In this document: positions 6,109 to 6,536 of the stretch, in pieces
Layout: each line of letters begins with the position of its first letter
Position numbering within the stretch: position 1 is the first letter of the stretch
Assembly: GCA_946610835.1 (NCBI GenBank)
Contig: CAMOCU010000055.1
Span: 1 to 6,536, forward strand
DNA length: 6,536 nt
Source of the DNA: an uncultured Clostridia bacterium
GTDB lineage: Bacteria > Bacillota > Clostridia > Oscillospirales > Acutalibacteraceae
Direction: 5' to 3'
The notes under the pieces: model-generated
The model's database searches: none
The model's input: the letters and a program-made list of their open reading frames with translations, nothing else
Told to the model about the DNA's origin: nothing
Program-made: the position numbers and the translations under genes

Positions 6109-6536
6109 TTACAAAACTGCATGGGCATGGCGTGTGACGTGACAGCCCACATTCAGTGCAACCGGGAGTCCCGCAATATGCGTCGGCGCAGTCTCGATTG
6201 CCACGCTCAATGCCGTTGTACGACCGCCGAATCCCTGCGGGCCGATGTCGAGCGTGTTGATCCGTTCGAGCAGACGCGCTTCCATTTCGCGATAAAAGGG
6301 GTCGGGATGCTTTTGCGCAACCGGCCGGCAGAGCGCGCGCTTGGCCAGCAGCGCGCAGCTTTCAAAGTCGCCGCCCAATCCCACGCCCAGCACCATCGGC
6401 GGGCAGGGATTGCTGCCGGCTGTGCGCACGGCGCTGACAAGATAATCCTCGATCTCCTGTTGTGTGGCGGACGGTGTGAACATGCGCAGTGTGCTCATGT
6501 TTTCGCTGCCGAATCCCTTCGGCGCAGCCGTGAGCG
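6109..6536 (-). CDS. Fumarate hydratase class I (or L-tartrate dehydratase) alpha subunit, C-terminal part, cut by window edge
   Basis: The frame is open to the right edge on the minus strand and begins mid-motif with APKGFGSENMS, so an internal Met at 6498 is not the start. About 142 residues are seen. Family hallmarks in order are APKGFGSENMS, SNPCPPMVLGVGLGGDFE, DPFYREME, INTLDIGPQGFGGRTTAL, ETAPTHIAGLPVALN and VGCHVTRHA. The cysteines of NPCPP and VGCHVTRH match two of the three [4Fe-4S] ligands of class I fumarases; the third would lie in the missing N-terminal part. With a beta chain, the enzyme interconverts fumarate and malate in the cytoplasm and is oxygen-sensitive, as fits an anaerobe. 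Tartrate dehydratase alpha (TtdA) is the main alternative. The usual downstream beta gene is absent: hpf, with its own promoter, follows instead. The ending at HAVL is normal for the subunit. Confidence 0.93.
   Translation of the reverse strand, partial: LTAAPKGFGSENMSTLRMFTPSATQQEIEDYLVSAVRTAGSNPCPPMVLGVGLGGDFESCALLAKRALCRPVAQKHPDPFYREMEARLLERINTLDIGPQGFGGRTTALSVAIETAPTHIAGLPVALNVGCHVTRHAHAVL

Noticed and set aside
6100..6123. CATGCA/TGCATG inverted repeat at the end of the fumarase alpha gene as a terminator
   Set aside because: The stem is only 6 bp with a 12-base loop and has no T-run after it on the minus strand; the nearest homopolymer there is A, not T.

Overview
The window looks like chromosomal DNA of an anaerobic Gram-positive Clostridia member, most likely in the Ruminococcus/Oscillospiraceae group. 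The evidence is a type I dockerin on a secreted protein, strong AGGAGG-type ribosome binding sites, TGTGCTATAxT promoters, a long-form (S30AE plus C-terminal domain) ribosome hibernation factor, and a class I Fe-S fumarase alpha chain. Base composition is moderate, and the middle of the large secreted gene (about 2150-2750) is visibly more AT-rich than its surroundings. The lineage is an inference.

Layout, left to right. (1) 2-910, plus strand: the 3' part, or nearly all, of an unrecognised 300-residue soluble protein, followed by an intrinsic terminator. (2) 1095-3704, plus strand: a secreted 869-residue multidomain protein with a signal peptide, two diverged copies of a roughly 200-residue module each carrying an EF-hand-like loop, a BspA-type leucine-rich segment, a Cys/His 'TCTCG' motif, a predicted beta-sandwich and a C-terminal type I dockerin. 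An 8-bp inverted repeat brackets its likely promoter. (3) 3774-5246, minus strand: a secreted or membrane-anchored 490-residue protein with a Thr/Pro/Ala-rich linker and four divergent InlB-B-type repeats, each with one cysteine at the same place. It converges on gene 2, with a 12-bp terminator hairpin between them. (4) 5451-5984, minus strand: hpf, with its own promoter and a strong terminator. (5) 6109-window end, minus strand: the C-terminal part of a fumarase (or tartrate dehydratase) alpha subunit, cut by the right edge.

These look like separate transcription units rather than one pathway. Genes 2 and 3 are both extracellular repeat proteins and may both serve cell-surface or cellulosome-like assembly. 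No catalytic domain was recognised in gene 2, which suggests a non-enzymatic, cohesin-bound adhesion or structural component. Genes 4 and 5 are housekeeping. No tRNA, rRNA, CRISPR array or mobile element was seen. The best candidates for something undescribed are the duplicated module of gene 2 and the in-register cysteines of gene 3.
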